From an uncultured Shimia sp. (GTDB taxonomy: Bacteria; Pseudomonadota; Alphaproteobacteria; Rhodobacterales; Rhodobacteraceae), in the NCBI RefSeq assembly GCF_947493595.1, contig NZ_CANLRL010000002.1, positions 620,001 through 684,000 of the forward strand: a stretch of 64,000 nucleotides of DNA. The letters run 5' to 3'. Numbering within the stretch: position 1 is the first letter of the stretch; the number at the start of each line of letters is the position of its first letter. This document shows positions 39,861 to 48,664 of the stretch, piece after piece. The notes below the pieces were generated by a model. It was not told the DNA's origin and ran no database searches. It saw nothing but the letters and a program-made list of their open reading frames with translations. A program made the position numbers and the translations under genes.

Positions 39861-39978
39861 ATGGGGTTGTGGTGAGACTCTGTCCAGAGAAAGAGCGACA
39901 GCGGGTTGGGAAAAAGCGACGCAGAGGAACCGCGATCTTGGTGGTAGAATCAAAGGGGAACATGCTAGATTTCGTCTT

Positions 39979-41895
39979 ATGCCTGTGGATAACCCCAATA
40001 TAAGCCAAGATTTGCCGGTCATTCGGCAGCTTGATGATGCCGCGATCAACCGGATTGCCGCTGGTGAAGTGGTCGAACGGCCTGCCTCTGCGGTCAAAGA
40101 ACTGGTGGAAAACGCCATTGATGCGGGCAGTCGGCGGATTGAGATTGCTTATGCCGATGGTGGCAAAACGCTGATCCGGATCACGGATGACGGCTGTGGC
40201 ATCACCGAGGAACAATTGCCGTTGGCGCTGTCGCGCCACGCGACCTCCAAGATTGACGGCACGGACCTGCTCGACATTCACACCTTTGGCTTTCGTGGCG
40301 AGGCGTTACCAAGCTTGGGCGCTGTCGGACGGTTGAGCATCACCAGCCGGGTGGGCAAAGCGCCTGCGGCGCAGATTTCCGTGGAAGGCGGCGCGATGAG
40401 CGTGGTGAAGCCTGCGGCGCTGTCTGGCGGCACCATCGTGGAACTGCGTGATCTGTTTTACGCCACCCCCGCGCGGTTGAAATTCATGCGCTCCGATCGG
40501 GCAGAGGCGCAGGCGATCACCGATGTGGTCAAGCGGCTGGCGATGGCGGAGCCGTTTGTGGGCTTCACGTTGCGCGATGTGACCGGTGGCGGCGAAGGTC
40601 GCGTGACCTTCCGCGTGGAGGCCGAGAATGGCGACCTGTTTGATGCGCTGCACGGCCGGTTGGCGCGGATTTTGGGCAAGGAATTTGCCGAAAACGCGCT
40701 GAAGATTGATGCGGAACGCGAAGGGCTGCGGTTGATTGGCTATGCGGCTTTGCCGACCTATTCGCGGGGGTCTTCGGTGGCGCAGTATCTGTTTGTGAAC
40801 GGGCGTCCGGTGAAAGACAAATTGCTCGTTGGTGCGCTGCGCGGGGCGTATTTTGATTACCTGAGCCGGGATCGGCACCCGGCGGCGGCGCTGTTTATCG
40901 ATTGTGATCCACATCTGGTGGATGTGAACGTGCACCCCGCCAAATCCGAGGTGCGGTTCCGCGATCCGGGGCTGGCGCGTGGGCTGATTGTCTCCAGTCT
41001 GCGCCATGCTTTGGCGGAAGCGGGCCACCGCGCGTCGACCACAGTTGCGGGGGCGACCTTGCAGTCTTTCCGGCCCGAACCAATGGGGGCATCACTGGGC
41101 GCTTTGGGGGCGACACCAAGCGCGCCAACGCCGGGACAAGCGCGGGTCTATCAGATGGATCGGCCAAGTTTGGGCGCACGCACGGCGGCCTATCAGGCGC
41201 AGGCACCACATCAGTCCCCTGCGATGGAGCCCGGCTTCTCAGATCTTTCCGAGGCCTATTCCGCGCGGGTGGAGCCGGTGGAAACCGAGATGCCTCAGGA
41301 GGTGCCAGCTGAAGGGTTGCCGCTGGGCGCGGCGCGGGCGCAGGTGCATGAGAATTACATCGTGGCGCAGACACAAACCGGCATGGTGATTGTCGATCAA
41401 CACGCGGCGCATGAGCGGTTGGTCTATGAAAAGCTGAAACATCAGATGGCGGAGAACGGCGTGGCGGCGCAGGCCTTGTTGATCCCCGAGATTGTCGAGC
41501 TGTCGGAGGGAGACTGTGCGCGGATCATGACCGTGGCAGAGCCGTTGTCCAAGCTGGGGCTGACGATTGAGGCTTTTGGCGGCGGCGCTGTGGCGGTGCG
41601 CGAAACGCCTGCGCTGCTGGGTGAGGTCAATGCGCGGGCGATGGTGCTTGATATTCTGGATGAGCTGGATGATGCGGGGGAAAGCATGTTGGTGCAGGCC
41701 AAGCTGGAAGCGATTTTGAGTCGCGTGGCCTGTCACGGCTCGATCCGCTCGGGGCGGCGCATGCGTGGCGAAGAGATGAACGCGCTGCTGCGCGAGATGG
41801 AGGCAACGCCACATTCGGGGCAATGCAACCACGGGCGGCCAACCTATGTGGAACTCAAGTTGGCCGATATTGAACGGCTGTTTGGACGGACGTGA
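39979..41895 (+). CDS. mutL: DNA mismatch repair protein MutL
   Basis: This 638-residue protein has the GHKL ATPase motifs [26 protein letters not shown] and [20 protein letters not shown] proline/alanine-rich linker (about 355-450) leads to the C-terminal dimerisation domain. That domain carries [12 protein letters not shown], matching the DQHAx2Ex4E endonuclease motif, and CNHGRPT, so this is a nicking MutL as in bacteria without MutH. I chose the ATG at 39979 ([13 protein letters not shown]); no clear SD precedes it, and the track start 43 codons upstream covers the regulatory gap. The stop overlaps rmuC by one base. Confidence 0.92.
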   Translation: MPVDNPNISQDLPVIRQLDDAAINRIAAGEVVERPASAVKELVENAIDAGSRRIEIAYADGGKTLIRITDDGCGITEEQLPLALSRHATSKIDGTDLLDIHTFGFRGEALPSLGAVGRLSITSRVGKAPAAQISVEGGAMSVVKPAALSGGTIVELRDLFYATPARLKFMRSDRAEAQAITDVVKRLAMAEPFVGFTLRDVTGGGEGRVTFRVEAENGDLFDALHGRLARILGKEFAENALKIDAEREGLRLIGYAALPTYSRGSSVAQYLFVNGRPVKDKLLVGALRGAYFDYLSRDRHPAAALFIDCDPHLVDVNVHPAKSEVRFRDPGLARGLIVSSLRHALAEAGHRASTTVAGATLQSFRPEPMGASLGALGATPSAPTPGQARVYQMDRPSLGARTAAYQAQAPHQSPAMEPGFSDLSEAYSARVEPVETEMPQEVPAEGLPLGAARAQVHENYIVAQTQTGMVIVDQHAAHERLVYEKLKHQMAENGVAAQALLIPEIVELSEGDCARIMTVAEPLSKLGLTIEAFGGGAVAVRETPALLGEVNARAMVLDILDELDDAGESMLVQAKLEAILSRVACHGSIRSGRRMRGEEMNALLREMEATPHSGQCNHGRPTYVELKLADIERLFGRT

Positions 41896-43214
41896 TGGAA
41901 GGTATGGACGAAGCAATCGCCAATATGGAGGCGATGGCGCTGTATGCGGCGGCTGGGATTGGCTTTGCGGTGTTGGTGCTGTTTTTGCTGCTGCGCGGGG
42001 CGGGGCAAAAGCGGGCGGACCGGACTGAGGCAGTGATAGCCCAACATATGGGACAGATGGCGCAGCGGGTGGATCAGCTGGCCACCGGGCAGGCGCATCT
42101 GGACGGCAACCTGCAGGCGCAGGCGCAATCGCAGGGGCAGATCGCCACGCTGATGGAACAGCGGCTGGGCGAAGTGCAGGTCAATATGCACGAAAACCTC
42201 GCCAAGGTGCAGCGCAGCACGGGGGAAAACCTCGCCAGCATGCAGCAAAAGATGGCGGATACATTGGCGGCACAGCAACTGCAGATGCAAGAGAGTATGG
42301 CCAATATGCAGCTGCGCACCGGCGGCGCGCTCAACGACATGCAGGAAAAGCTGAACCTGTCGATGACGGGCAATGCCAAACAGACGGCGACCTCGCTCAC
42401 CCAGTTGCAGGAGCGGTTGGCCACGATTGACAAGGCGCAGGAAAACATCACCCGGCTGAGCGGCGACGTGCTGAGCCTTCAGGATATTCTGAGCAACAAA
42501 CAAACGCGCGGGGCGTTTGGCGAGATCCAGCTCAATGACATTGTAGGCAAGGCGCTGCCAAGTGACAGCTACGCGCTGCAACACACGCTGTCTAACGGCA
42601 GACGCGCGGACTGTTTGATCCATCTGCCCAACCCGCCGGGCCCAATTGTGATCGACAGCAAATTCCCGCTGGAGGCTTATGAGCTGTTGCGCAATGCAGA
42701 AACCCAGGCGCAATTGAATGAAGCGGCGCGGATGCTGCGCACCTCGGTGAAGAAACACATCAAAGACATTTCGGAAAAATACATCATCGATGGCGAGACC
42801 GCTGACGGCGCCCTGATGTTCCTGCCAAGTGAGGCGGTTTACGCGGAGCTGCACGCCAATTTCCCGGAGCTGGTGCGCGAAGGCTTTGCCGCGCGGGTGT
42901 GGATTGTCTCGCCCACCACTTGCATGGCGACACTCAACACCATGCGGGCGATCTTGAAAGACGCGCGCATGCAAGAGCAAGCCGGCGCAATCCGCAAAGA
43001 ACTGGGTATGCTTTATTCTGATGTCGAGCGCTTGGGCACACGGGTGGAAAACCTCGATCGCCACTTTGGACAAGCCGCGAAAGACATCAGCGAGATCAAA
43101 ATCAGTGCCGACAAAGCGGGGCGTCGGGCGCGGCGTCTGGACAACTTTGATTTTGAAGAGCTTGCACAAACGGGTGATGACAAAGTGGTGCCGCTGACCA
43201 AACCAGACAGCTGA
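41895..43214 (+). CDS. rmuC: DNA recombination protein RmuC
   Basis: This 439-residue protein has one N-terminal membrane helix (about 10-32, ALYAAAGIGFAVLVLFLLLR), a long Gln-rich coiled coil (about 45-190) and the RmuC domain. The latter shows KQTRGAFGEIQLNDIVGKALPSDSYALQHTLSNGRRADCLIHLPNPPGPIVIDSKFPLEAYELL, including the nuclease-like D-x-K. RmuC limits rearrangements at inverted repeats. The ATG overlaps the mutL stop (TGATG); a GTG one codon upstream is the track start. Linkage to mutL fits a genome-maintenance operon. Confidence 0.9.
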   Translation: MEGMDEAIANMEAMALYAAAGIGFAVLVLFLLLRGAGQKRADRTEAVIAQHMGQMAQRVDQLATGQAHLDGNLQAQAQSQGQIATLMEQRLGEVQVNMHENLAKVQRSTGENLASMQQKMADTLAAQQLQMQESMANMQLRTGGALNDMQEKLNLSMTGNAKQTATSLTQLQERLATIDKAQENITRLSGDVLSLQDILSNKQTRGAFGEIQLNDIVGKALPSDSYALQHTLSNGRRADCLIHLPNPPGPIVIDSKFPLEAYELLRNAETQAQLNEAARMLRTSVKKHIKDISEKYIIDGETADGALMFLPSEAVYAELHANFPELVREGFAARVWIVSPTTCMATLNTMRAILKDARMQEQAGAIRKELGMLYSDVERLGTRVENLDRHFGQAAKDISEIKISADKAGRRARRLDNFDFEELAQTGDDKVVPLTKPDS

Positions 43215-43220
43215 TTTCAT

Positions 43221-43262
43221 TCACAGTCTGCAAATATCCCGGGGTCCGGGGCAGCGCCCCGG
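43221..43262 (+). repeat. REP-like intergenic element, copy B
   Basis: CAAATATCCCGGGG is followed by the hairpin CCGGGGC-AGC-GCCCCGG directly after rmuC. It could also serve as a transcript-end structure. Confidence 0.55.
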
Positions 43263-43344
43263 CCAGCAGAAACAGTTTGCGCCATGTCAAAGACGTGGGG
43301 CATGCTGGTGGGGACACTGGGCCAAACCAAATTGGAGGCACAAA

Positions 43345-43671
43345 ATGCTTGAGATTTCTGCATGGCAAGTGGCGCAAGTTGTGCTGATGTCGCGGGAGCT
43401 GGACCGGGCCGAAGGCGAGCTTCGCGCGTTTATTGACCGGCTTAATGAAGATGAACAAGCCAGTCTTGTGGCTGTGATGTGGGTGGGGCGTGACAGTTTC
43501 ATGCCCGACGATCTGGCCGAAGCGATTATGACAGCCAAAACCGAAAACACCGTGCCGACGTCGGATTACCTGTTGGGGTCGCCACATCTGTCCGATCATC
43601 TGGAAAACGGAATGGAGGCTTTGGGCATATCGTTATCTGATGAGGAGGACGACTTGGTCCGGAAGGGCTAA
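43345..43671 (+). CDS. DUF3775 domain protein
   Basis: This 108-residue soluble protein starts MLEISAWQVAQVVLMSRELDRAEGELRAFID and continues with LNEDEQASLVAVMWVGRDSFMPDDLAEAI. The pattern fits DUF3775, an uncharacterised alphaproteobacterial family. Its C-terminus is acidic (LSDEEDDLVRKG). SD GGAGG lies 5 bases before the ATG. It stands alone between rmuC and the Hint-domain gene, with a terminator after it. Confidence 0.72.
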   Translation: MLEISAWQVAQVVLMSRELDRAEGELRAFIDRLNEDEQASLVAVMWVGRDSFMPDDLAEAIMTAKTENTVPTSDYLLGSPHLSDHLENGMEALGISLSDEEDDLVRKG

Positions 43672-43684
43672 GCAGTTGGCGAAT

Positions 43685-43705
43685 AACGGCTGATTGGGCC
43701 GTTTT
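43685..43705 (+). terminator. terminator of DUF3775 gene
   Basis: AACGGC, loop TGATTGG and GCCGTT run straight into a T-rich tail, 14 bases after the stop. Confidence 0.8.
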
Positions 43706-43732
43706 ATTTGCGAATTTATGCCAACAGTTTTG

Positions 43733-43763
43733 AGATCCGCGCCAAGCTTTGGCGCGGGTCTTT
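43733..43763 (+). terminator. second hairpin, terminator-like
   Basis: A 13-bp stem (AGATCCGCGCCAA / TTGGCGCGGGTCT, one G-U) with loop GCT is followed by TTT. It lies 28 bases after the first terminator. A back-up terminator or the end of an unannotated small RNA is possible. The remaining 200 bases to the next gene show no ORF. Confidence 0.6.
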
Positions 43764-43965
43764 ATGTTTTCAGCACCCCTTCTTATGTGCGCTTGTGAGG
43801 GAGGGATGACGCGTCCGCGCGCTTCCCAAGCCACTGACTTCGCGCTGTTTTCTAAAGAAACATCCGCACCCTGCGTTTTGCGGGCGGTGCCCTCTTGTCT
43901 TGTGTCTGAGCCTTGCAACCCATGGGGCGGCGTTGAGAGGTCTGTCGTTCAGAAGGAGGTCGCCC

Positions 43966-45009
43966 ATGTCCAGTTTCTGGGGTCGTTTTGACGACAATCA
44001 CGGCAATCAAAAACAGTTTGAACCCACTGATGATCCCGCCGAGGAAATCGCCTTTGCGCCTAAAGGGGATGATGGCGATCTGGTGCTTGAGGACAATAAC
44101 AACAAACCAGACCCGGATACGCAGGTGCTGATCGATGGGGAGGCCCATGATTTTGTGTTTGAGCTGACAGGAACCGTGCCGCAGGACGATGACATTCCAG
44201 AGCAGTTCTGGGGGCAGGAAATCGCAGTGATCTCGATCCAGGACTACCCTGAACCGGGTGAGGAAACCCGCATGTTTTTCTTTCCGGAGATGGATCCGAG
44301 CGAAGAGGATATGAATGAGTTCGAGGATGAGGAATTTGTGGTCAAACATCCGGATCGTCATCCCGATGATTTGCCGGTGTGTTTCCTGCCGGGCACCATG
44401 ATCGCGACACCAGACGGTCTGCGCGCGGTGGAAAGCCTGCAGCCTGGCGATTTTGTCTGTGTCGCCAAAGGCAAGCCAGCCAAGGTGTTCTGGGTGGCAA
44501 AGAGCCATTTTTCTTATGCAGAGATGTTGCGGAACGCAGGGCTGCGGCCGGTGTGTATTGATGCCGATAGCCTGGCACCGGGGTTGCCGGCGCAGGATTT
44601 GTGGGTGTCGCAACAACACCGGATTGCGCTGCGCGGCTGGCAGGTGGAGATGTTGGCGGCAACTGAGGCGGCCTTTGCCCATGCCAAACATCTGGCGCCA
44701 CAGCCGGGTATTCCGGGGCGGGAATGGCGCGACGGGGTGGACTATGTGCATCTGATGTTTGATCGGCATCACATTGTGGAGGCCAATGGGGCCGAGGCGG
44801 AGAGCCTGTTTCTGGGCGATCAGGCGTTGGAGAGCTTGGGCGCGGAAGCGCGGGCCGAGTTGGATCAGCTTTTGGAGGCCAAGCCCTGGTTGAAGCCGCG
44901 TTTCACGCAGACGGCCTTGCCCACCATGAAAGCGCATGAGGCGCAGACTTGGCGCAAGATGGTGGATGGGCGGCCGGTGTTTCGCGATTTGGTGCGTGTG
45001 GCGGCCTGA
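43966..45009 (+). CDS. Hint (hedgehog/intein) domain protein with acidic N-terminus
   Basis: This 347-residue protein has an acidic N-terminal part (about 1-150, many D/E: EDNNNKPDPDTQ, DPSEEDMNEFEDEEF). A Hint domain follows from about residue 142: VCFLPGTMIATPDGLRAVESLQPGDFVCVAKGKPAKVFWVAKSHF and later LWVSQQHRIALRG. The Cys at the block-A position and a downstream His (QHRI) are kept, as in self-cleaving Hint folds. No second extein or toxin is visible, and no signal peptide. The SD AAGGAGGT, 5 bases before the ATG, is nearly perfect. Such proteins are common in Rhodobacterales but their role is unknown. Confidence 0.75.
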   Translation: MSSFWGRFDDNHGNQKQFEPTDDPAEEIAFAPKGDDGDLVLEDNNNKPDPDTQVLIDGEAHDFVFELTGTVPQDDDIPEQFWGQEIAVISIQDYPEPGEETRMFFFPEMDPSEEDMNEFEDEEFVVKHPDRHPDDLPVCFLPGTMIATPDGLRAVESLQPGDFVCVAKGKPAKVFWVAKSHFSYAEMLRNAGLRPVCIDADSLAPGLPAQDLWVSQQHRIALRGWQVEMLAATEAAFAHAKHLAPQPGIPGREWRDGVDYVHLMFDRHHIVEANGAEAESLFLGDQALESLGAEARAELDQLLEAKPWLKPRFTQTALPTMKAHEAQTWRKMVDGRPVFRDLVRVAA

Positions 45010-45011
45010 TT

Positions 45012-45590
45012 TCAGGCCGTGGGCATCAGCCACGCGGTGAGATAGGTTTCCAGACGTTCGCGTGGGGCGACCGAGTTGTGCAAGCTGCAAAATATCAGAG
45101 AGATTGCTTGCACCATAAAGGCTTGTACGCCCTCCGCCTGTAATTCGGCGGAGATGTCTTTGCGAAATGGCTGGTCCCAGAGCCATTTGGTTACGACCTC
45201 GGCGTGGCGGCCAAAGGTCATGGCGATGGGGCCGATGTCCGCGTTGGCCGCCGCGCCTGAGTGGCGCAGAATCACGTCAAAGACATAGCGTTCGCAGGTC
45301 ATAAAAGTGATCAGCGGCATCATGGCGTCGGTCATCTCGGCGATGGAGGTGGGTGCATCCAGCGCGTCTATGCCATCCAGATGACGGTCGATTTCCGCGC
45401 CAATGAGTTGGTCCATCAGCGCGTCTTTGTCTTTGAAATGAGAGAAAAAAGTGCCCTTGGCCACCCCAGCGCGCAGCACCACCTCTTCCACTCGCATGGC
45501 TTCATATCCGCTTTCAGAAATCACGGCTTGAGCCGCGTCCAGAAGCTTGGCGCGGGTTTTGAGGGTGCGTTGTTGAACTGCTTTGGCCAT
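45012..45590 (-). CDS. TetR family repressor
   Basis: This 192-residue regulator has an N-terminal helix-turn-helix (about 10-55: TRAKLLDAAQAVISESGYEAMRVEEVVLRAGVAKGTFFSHFKDKDALM). A divergent C-terminal ligand domain contains cysteine (TCERYVFDVILRHSGAAAN). I chose the ATG at 45590 (MAKAVQQRT). It is divergent from a flavin oxidoreductase gene, and three copies of TGACCGTGGTCA lie in the 103-base gap, the likely operator array. It probably represses the oxidoreductase and itself until an electrophile or quinone binds (inference). Confidence 0.85.
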   Translation of the reverse strand: MAKAVQQRTLKTRAKLLDAAQAVISESGYEAMRVEEVVLRAGVAKGTFFSHFKDKDALMDQLIGAEIDRHLDGIDALDAPTSIAEMTDAMMPLITFMTCERYVFDVILRHSGAAANADIGPIAMTFGRHAEVVTKWLWDQPFRKDISAELQAEGVQAFMVQAISLIFCSLHNSVAPRERLETYLTAWLMPTA

Positions 45591-45611
45591 GGCCCGTTTT
45601 GGCACGAATTG

Positions 45612-45676
45612 TGACCGTGGTCAAATTTGTAATTGACCGTGGTCATTTTTGTGTGCGATGAAATTGACCGTGGTCA
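45612..45676. promoter_or_regulatory. three TGACCGTGGTCA operators
   Basis: Identical 12-base inverted repeats (arms TGACC/GGTCA) lie at 45612-45623, 45634-45645 and 45665-45676. Start-to-start spacing is 22 and 31 bases, close to two and three helical turns. They fill the gap between tetR and the divergent oxidoreductase. Confidence 0.75.
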
Positions 45677-45693
45677 ATATTTGGAGATTCGCA

Positions 45694-46287
45694 ATGACAC
45701 AGAAACGGATTTTTATCTTGAACGGGCACCCTGCGGCGGAGTCGCTCACAGGTTCGGTGGCGGAGAGTTACGCGCAAGCGGCGCGTAAGGCGGGGCATCA
45801 GGTGCGGATGACCAACCTGCATGATCTGCAGTTTGATCCGGACTATGGCTTTGGCGGTTATGTGAACCAAAAACCGCTGGAGCCGGAGCTGGAGCAGGTC
45901 TTGCAAGACATCGAGTGGTCTGAGCATGTGGTGGTGGCCACACCGATGTGGTGGGGTGGGTTGCCAGCTAAGCTCAAAGGGTTGTTTGACCGGGCGTTGT
46001 TGCCGGGGCGCACGTTTGACACGCGCAATACCACCAAGCTGGGCTTGCCGGCGCCATTGTTGACCGGGCGCACGGGCCGGGTGCTGTTGTTCTCGGACAC
46101 GCCGGGGTGGTTCTTCCGGCTGATGTATCGCAACGCCATGATTGTGCAGATTCAACGGCAGATCTTGGAGTTTGTCGGCATCAAGCCGGTGAAAGTCACA
46201 CAGTTCAATGGCACCAGTGACCCCAAGCAAGGGGCCGTGGACAAGTGGATCAAGCAAGCGGCGGAGATTGGCGCGCAGGCGGCCTAA
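45694..46287 (+). CDS. NAD(P)H-dependent flavin oxidoreductase (quinone reductase-like)
   Basis: This 197-residue protein of the flavodoxin-like NAD(P)H:quinone oxidoreductase family starts KRIFILNGHPAAESLTGSVAESYAQAARKAGHQVRMTNLHDLQFDP. It has the FMN-binding ATPMWWGGLPAKLKGLFDRALLPG block and a LLTGRTGRVLLFSDTPGW region. Such enzymes reduce quinones or nitro compounds by two electrons. I chose the ATG at 45694, with GGAG 7 bases before it. The divergent TetR gene and triple operator suggest induction by a toxic small molecule. Confidence 0.85.
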   Translation: MTQKRIFILNGHPAAESLTGSVAESYAQAARKAGHQVRMTNLHDLQFDPDYGFGGYVNQKPLEPELEQVLQDIEWSEHVVVATPMWWGGLPAKLKGLFDRALLPGRTFDTRNTTKLGLPAPLLTGRTGRVLLFSDTPGWFFRLMYRNAMIVQIQRQILEFVGIKPVKVTQFNGTSDPKQGAVDKWIKQAAEIGAQAA

Positions 46288-46293
46288 ATTGAG

Positions 46294-46917
46294 CTAGGTG
46301 TGGCGTGAGATCCGTGTGGTCACCACGCCCGCCGCCATCAAACAGCCGCTGCCCACACGGTTGAGGCCCCGCATGGCGCGCGGGTGCTGGAACAGCCCGC
46401 GCAGCCCATTGGCGCAGAGCAGCCAGAACACGGTGTTGAGCGTGGCGACACCCACAAAGGTGGCGATCAGGATTGCGAATTGCGGCAGCACCGGCTGCGA
46501 CAGGGTCACAAACTGCGGCACAAAGGCGATGTAAAACGCCGGGCCTTTGGGGTTGAGGGCGCTGATCAGGAACGACTGCCAGAACAGCGGCTTGAGGGGC
46601 TTTTGATCCACTGTGTTTGAGCCAATGCCCTCAGCGGGTGCGCGCCAGAGGCTGATGCCGAGCCAGATCAGATACACCGCGCCAATGAGCTTCATCAGCG
46701 TAAAAAGCGTGGTGGAGGCAGAGAGGATCGCACCTGCGCCCATTAGGGACACGGACATGCCGACCAAGGCCCCGGCGGAGATGCCTGGAATGGTCGCGAG
46801 GCCTGAGCGTTTGCCAGAGCGCACCGCGTGGTTGATGGTCAGGACAATGTTGGGGCCGGGGATCAATACAACCAAGGCGCTGGCCAGAACAAACGCGATC
46901 CAGGTTTCCAATGACAT
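46294..46917 (-). CDS. LysE/RhtB family amino-acid exporter
   Basis: This 207-residue membrane protein has about six hydrophobic segments and the family motif near the N-terminus (ALVVLIPGPNIVLTINHAVRSGKRSGLATIPGISAGALVGMSVSLMGAG). LysE/RhtB proteins export amino acids such as lysine, homoserine or threonine. I chose the ATG at 46917 with AGGAG 6 bases upstream. It lies 6 bases from the convergent oxidoreductase stop. Proximity to saccharopine dehydrogenase genes hints at lysine, but a SUKH gene and gaps lie between, so this is weak. Confidence 0.82.
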   Translation of the reverse strand: MSLETWIAFVLASALVVLIPGPNIVLTINHAVRSGKRSGLATIPGISAGALVGMSVSLMGAGAILSASTTLFTLMKLIGAVYLIWLGISLWRAPAEGIGSNTVDQKPLKPLFWQSFLISALNPKGPAFYIAFVPQFVTLSQPVLPQFAILIATFVGVATLNTVFWLLCANGLRGLFQHPRAMRGLNRVGSGCLMAAGVVTTRISRHT

Positions 46918-47020
46918 GTCGCGCTCCTCTCCCAACAGTTGTGGTGCAGGATTTCGCAGTCAGGCGGAATTGGCAAGGGGATTGGTGTGGGCGCGCGGTT
47001 GGTGGCAGCGCGACAAAACT

Positions 47021-47428
47021 CTATGTTGTTGCGGGCTCGAGGTATGCCATGAGCGTGTCAAAGGAGGGTGCAATCTCCACCACGCTGGTTTCGAGGTCTA
47101 CATTGTACATGTCGAAGTAGACCACCTTCAGGGCCCCGCTGTTGTCTTTGGCAAAGGCAAACAGCTCGCTTGCGCCGTTTCCGCCAATGACAAATAGAGT
47201 CGGGAAATCAACGTGAAAAGTCTGGTTTATCTCGGTCTCATAAACATCTTCCGCGGAGTCGAGGATCAGCCAACATGGCTGTTCCGACAGGGGGCCTTCG
47301 CCGCCATTGCTTGCCGCAAGGAACTCAAGATAGGCCTGTGGCAGTTCAAAAGGTGCGGCTGCGACCAACTGTTCCAAAACGCCCGGGCTTGCGCCAACAC
47401 GTGCTGACCAGTGCTTGGTTTCCAACAT
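47021..47428 (-). CDS. SMI1/KNR4 (SUKH) domain protein
   Basis: This 135-residue protein shows the SUKH pattern: ELPQAYLEFLAASNGGEGPL near residue 28, WLILDSAEDV, and PTLFVIGGNGASELFAFAKDNSGALKVVYFDM in the second half. The superfamily contains many immunity proteins of contact-dependent toxins as well as housekeeping members. No toxin gene is adjacent, so the role is open. Codon use is a little less G+C-rich than the neighbours. It lies between the saccharopine pair and the lysE-type gene on the same strand. Confidence 0.72.
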   Translation of the reverse strand: MLETKHWSARVGASPGVLEQLVAAAPFELPQAYLEFLAASNGGEGPLSEQPCWLILDSAEDVYETEINQTFHVDFPTLFVIGGNGASELFAFAKDNSGALKVVYFDMYNVDLETSVVEIAPSFDTLMAYLEPATT

Positions 47429-47443
47429 ATTCCGCTCCTAAGT

Positions 47444-47473
47444 CTTGCAGCTCAAAATTGATTGAGCTGCAAG
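47444..47473. other. perfect 12-bp stem-loop
   Basis: CTTGCAGCTCAA and TTGAGCTGCAAG flank a 6-base loop in the 80-base gap between the saccharopine dehydrogenase stop and the SUKH gene start. No T-run follows in either direction. It could be a terminator of unusual form or an operator. Confidence 0.5.
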
Positions 47474-47508
47474 GAAAAGCAACTAGGCTGATCGATTTTC
47501 AGGCAATA

Positions 47509-48651
47509 TCAAGCCGTGTGATCGACGATCTGCATGTGCTGTGCCAGCGTGCCGATGTGTGTGAGCCATTCGGAGAACAGCGCTTCTTCAGACGGCGCCG
47601 CGTGCACGCCGGGGGCAATTTTGCCGTCCAGCACGGCCTCAATCGCGAGGGACACAGGGATCGACACGAGGCGGGCCATGGCGGTGCCACGTGCGTCGCC
47701 CCAGGCGTCCATCACGTAAGTCTTGTGGAAAACCTCTGCGCCGTCTTTTTCCGCTTTGAAGCCCACGCAGAGCACCACGCGGTCCGGCTCGCCTTCGTCA
47801 TAGGAGTTTTCATCCCAGAACTGATCGGACATCTCTTTCAGCCGTGCGTCGCCTTCGGGACCGGAGAGCGTTTCGATTTCGCGAAAGACGTCAGACCACG
47901 CCTCGGTCCAGCCGTTCAGGCGCAGGGTGCCGCGCACAAAGGTGTCGACTTTCCAGTCCGGATCAAACTTGTAGTCTTCCATGAAAGGAATGCTGTCGCG
48001 GTTTGGGTAAACCTCGAAAGTTTCCGCCGTTGCCAGTGGGGCCTCATAGCTGCTGATCGCATCCCAAGGGCGGTTCACATCAAACGGTTTGCCGTCACGG
48101 ATGGAGCGGGATGGGCTGCGCAGAGCTTTTAGCACACCGAGGGGCGACCAGCTAAATTTGTAGCGGAACGGGTTGGCCACTTTGGGGATGCCGCCGCAGT
48201 AGCTGATGAAGCTGATGGCGTTGTCCGCATCGTAAGCGTCAGAGGCGCGGTAGTCAGCCACCAAGGCGTGCGCCATCAAGTGGTCGATGCCCGGGTCCAG
48301 GCCCACTTCGTTCACGCATGCCACGCCAGCTTCTTTGGCTTTGGCATTGAGCGCTTTCATCTCTGGCGCAATGTAAGACGAGCTGACAAAGTTCGCTCCT
48401 TTCTCGATGCACAATTCGGCCAACGGCACGTGCCAGTCGCCGGGCAGCATCGAAACGACCACGTCGCCAGACTCAAGCACAGCTCCTAGAGCTGCGATGT
48501 CAAAGGCGCGGATGTCTTTTGTCAGATCGCCAACAGCTTCCTGCGCTTTCTCAACGGTTCGGTTCCAGACGGTGACCGCGCGTCCATCTTCGATCAGGCG
48601 ACGCAGGCCGGGAATGGCGGAAAGGCCGGTGCCACACCAATGGATTGTCAT
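47509..48651 (-). CDS. saccharopine dehydrogenase, LYS9-like (glutamate-forming)
   Basis: This 380-residue Rossmann enzyme has a short N-terminal nucleotide fold (MTIHWCGTGLSAIPGLRRLIEDGRAVTVWNR), then SGDVVVSMLPGDWHVPLAELCIEKGANFVSSSYIAPEM and NEVGLDPGIDHLMAHAL, classic for the saccharopine reductase/dehydrogenase family. In lysine catabolism this partner splits saccharopine into glutamate and aminoadipate semialdehyde. I chose the ATG at 48651 with GGGGAG upstream. It follows the LYS1-like gene by 13 bases, so the pair forms one leftward operon. Confidence 0.85.
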   Translation of the reverse strand: MTIHWCGTGLSAIPGLRRLIEDGRAVTVWNRTVEKAQEAVGDLTKDIRAFDIAALGAVLESGDVVVSMLPGDWHVPLAELCIEKGANFVSSSYIAPEMKALNAKAKEAGVACVNEVGLDPGIDHLMAHALVADYRASDAYDADNAISFISYCGGIPKVANPFRYKFSWSPLGVLKALRSPSRSIRDGKPFDVNRPWDAISSYEAPLATAETFEVYPNRDSIPFMEDYKFDPDWKVDTFVRGTLRLNGWTEAWSDVFREIETLSGPEGDARLKEMSDQFWDENSYDEGEPDRVVLCVGFKAEKDGAEVFHKTYVMDAWGDARGTAMARLVSIPVSLAIEAVLDGKIAPGVHAAPSEEALFSEWLTHIGTLAQHMQIVDHTA

Positions 48652-48664
48652 GTCTCTTCTCCCC

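Noticed and set aside
43966-45009. Intein inside a host gene
   Set aside because: No homing endonuclease, split extein or conserved host protein flanks the Hint domain.
47021-47428. Toxin-immunity locus
   Set aside because: The SUKH domain is present but no polymorphic toxin, Rhs, CdiA or T6SS gene lies within reach.
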